Of a stretch of 64,000 nucleotides of DNA, positions 62,756 through 64,000 are shown one piece after another. The stretch spans positions 62,001 to 126,000 of the forward strand of contig CABQAZ010000002.1 in NCBI GenBank assembly GCA_902462295.1, written 5' to 3'. The position numbers and the translations under genes were made by a program. This DNA is from an uncultured Clostridium sp. GTDB taxonomy: Bacteria; Bacillota; Clostridia; TANB77; CAG-508. Within the stretch, counting starts at the first letter, position 1, and each line of letters begins with the position of its first letter. The notes below the pieces were generated by a model. That model was not told the origin of the DNA, searched no databases, and saw only the letters and a program-made list of their open reading frames with translations.

Positions 62756-64000
62756 CTATTTATCTGCTTTTTCTCTTGCAATTATTCTGATTGGTGTCCC
62801 CTCTAATCCGAATTCTCTCCTTATTTGATTCACCAAATACCTCTCATATGAAAAATGGAATAATTGTTTACTGTTTACAAATATTACAAATGTTGGTGGT
62901 TTTGTACTTACTTGTGTACCATATAATATTTTTAGACGTCTACCTTTATCTGTTGGTGGTTGAACAACTGCTATTGCTTCATTTATTACCTGATTTAATA
63001 CAGATGTTGATATTCTCATTGCATTTTGTTCTGCTACATTATTTATCATTGTAAATAGTTTGTCCACTCTCTGCCCTGTTTTTGCTGATATGAAGATTAT
63101 TGGTGCATATGATAAATATGATAATTTGTTGTATACTTCTTTTCTATATTTTTCTAATGTTCCTGTTTCTTTTTCATATTCATCCCATTTGTTTACAACA
63201 ATAATTATTCCTTTTCCCGCTTCATGTGCTTCTCCTGCTATTTTTGCATCTTGGTCTGTTACTCCCTCTAGTGCGTCTATCATCATTAAACATACATCTG
63301 CTCTTTCTATTGCAAGTAGTGTTCTCATTATACTAAATTTCTCTATTGATTCTGTTACTTTACTTTTTCTTCTAATTCCTGCTGTATCTATTAATACATA
63401 TTTACCATATTTATTTTCGTATTCAGTGTCTATTGCATCTCTTGTAGTTCCTGCTATTGAACTTACTATTGTTCTATTTTCTCCTAATATTTTATTTATT
63501 AATGAAGACTTTCCTACATTTGGTTTTCCTATAACTGCAACTTTTATTCTGTCGTCTTCATCTTCTCCATCTTTCTTTTCTGGAAATTTTTCATATATTG
63601 CATCTAATACATCGCCTATTCCTAAAGCATTTGCTGCTGATATAGGATATGGCTCTCCTATTCCTAAATTGTAAAATTCATAAATTTCATTTTTATCTTT
63701 GCTCATATTATCAGCTTTGTTACATACTAATACTACTGGCTTCTTAGATTTTTTTATCATTAATGCTATTTCTTGGTCTACAGCAGTTACTCCTTGTCTT
63801 ATGTCTGTTAAAAATATTATTACATCTGCTATTTCTATTGCTATATGTGCTTGCTCTCTCATTTGAGATATTATAATATCATCTGATTCTGGCTCAATTC
63901 CTGCTGTATCTACTACTGTAAAGCTTCTTCCTCTCCAATTAGTTTCCGCATATACTCTATCTCTTGTTACACCTGGTGTGTCTTCAACTATTGATATTCT
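62756..64000 (-). CDS. der: Ribosome-assembly GTPase Der (EngA), 5' end missing
   Basis: The frame is open to base 64000, with 414 residues visible of about 440. The first G domain is cut: its first visible part is RISIVEDTPGVTRDRVYAE and DTAGIEPESDD. The second G domain has GKPNVGKSSLINKI, DTAGIRRKSK and NKWDEYE, and the C-terminal KH-like domain follows (about the last 85 residues). Der acts in 50S assembly. An ATG at 63862 is internal and is not the true start. It precedes plsY and gpsA. Confidence 0.97.
   Translation of the reverse strand, partial: RISIVEDTPGVTRDRVYAETNWRGRSFTVVDTAGIEPESDDIIISQMREQAHIAIEIADVIIFLTDIRQGVTAVDQEIALMIKKSKKPVVLVCNKADNMSKDKNEIYEFYNLGIGEPYPISAANALGIGDVLDAIYEKFPEKKDGEDEDDRIKVAVIGKPNVGKSSLINKILGENRTIVSSIAGTTRDAIDTEYENKYGKYVLIDTAGIRRKSKVTESIEKFSIMRTLLAIERADVCLMMIDALEGVTDQDAKIAGEAHEAGKGIIIVVNKWDEYEKETGTLEKYRKEVYNKLSYLSYAPIIFISAKTGQRVDKLFTMINNVAEQNAMRISTSVLNQVINEAIAVVQPPTDKGRRLKILYGTQVSTKPPTFVIFVNSKQLFHFSYERYLVNQIRREFGLEGTPIRIIAREKADK

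Overview
The window looks like part of the chromosome of a very AT-rich, spore-forming member of the Clostridia (Firmicutes), plausibly a gut commensal. The evidence is clostridial housekeeping genes with strong AGGAGG ribosome binding sites and TTGACA-17-TATAAT type promoters, a T-box leader on ileS, and core sporulation genes (spoIIAA-spoIIAB-sigF, spoIID, spoIIQ, spoVM). No tRNA, rRNA, phage module, transposase or CRISPR array is visible. Most genes lie on the minus strand. The two ends are cut: tmcAL lacks its 5' end at base 1 and der lacks its 5' end at base 64000.

Layout. 1-1.1 kb: 3' part of tmcAL. 1.1-10.1 kb: a minus-strand surface operon with an LPxT-type wall protein, a sortase, and a 2424-residue protein of DUF11, 12 Cna-B and vWA domains that is anchored by its N terminus. 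10.2-21 kb: glycogen phosphorylase, a class A PBP, holA, a glycogen debranching enzyme, a divergent YvcK and murB (storage glucan turnover and cell wall synthesis). 21-24 kb: NfeD/stomatin pair, CDF metal transporter and a small membrane protein. 24-30 kb: clpC preceded by a 56-codon gene, spoVM and a 48-residue membrane peptide; a P-loop kinase; HU; and a SpoVB/MurJ-type flippase broken by a frameshift. 30-36 kb: rplM-rpsI, then the queA-tgt operon with three membrane genes downstream. 36-44 kb: a heptad-repeat coiled-coil gene, ileS with DUF1653 under an isoleucine T-box, rplU-rpmA without prp, a DUF975 membrane protein, and uvrB. 44-45.8 kb: a small accessory patch with one gene of clearly different base composition, one orphan gene and decayed coding fragments. 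45.8-54 kb: split coaB/coaC, a LysR regulator, a cadherin-like membrane protein, a dockerin-bearing glucosaminidase and a U32 protein. 54-64 kb: dxs, the sporulation cluster spoIIAA-AB-sigF-spoIID-spoIIQ, dtd, a zinc-ribbon protein, gpsA, plsY and der.

Two families of non-coding repeats stand out. One is a palindrome built on the core GGGACCGGGTATTTT. It is present between genes from 51 to 63 kb, with a divergent relative at 16.5 kb, and it flanks the U32 gene and dxs on both sides. The other is a roughly 185-base rod-like inverted repeat at 12.9 kb, different parts of which recur at 31.2 and 41.3 kb. A second, unrelated rod of about 194 bases lies upstream of rplM. These repeats, the sortase operon, the degenerate YvcK and the sporulation cluster arrangement are the most interesting items. 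No defence system or biosynthetic cluster was found.
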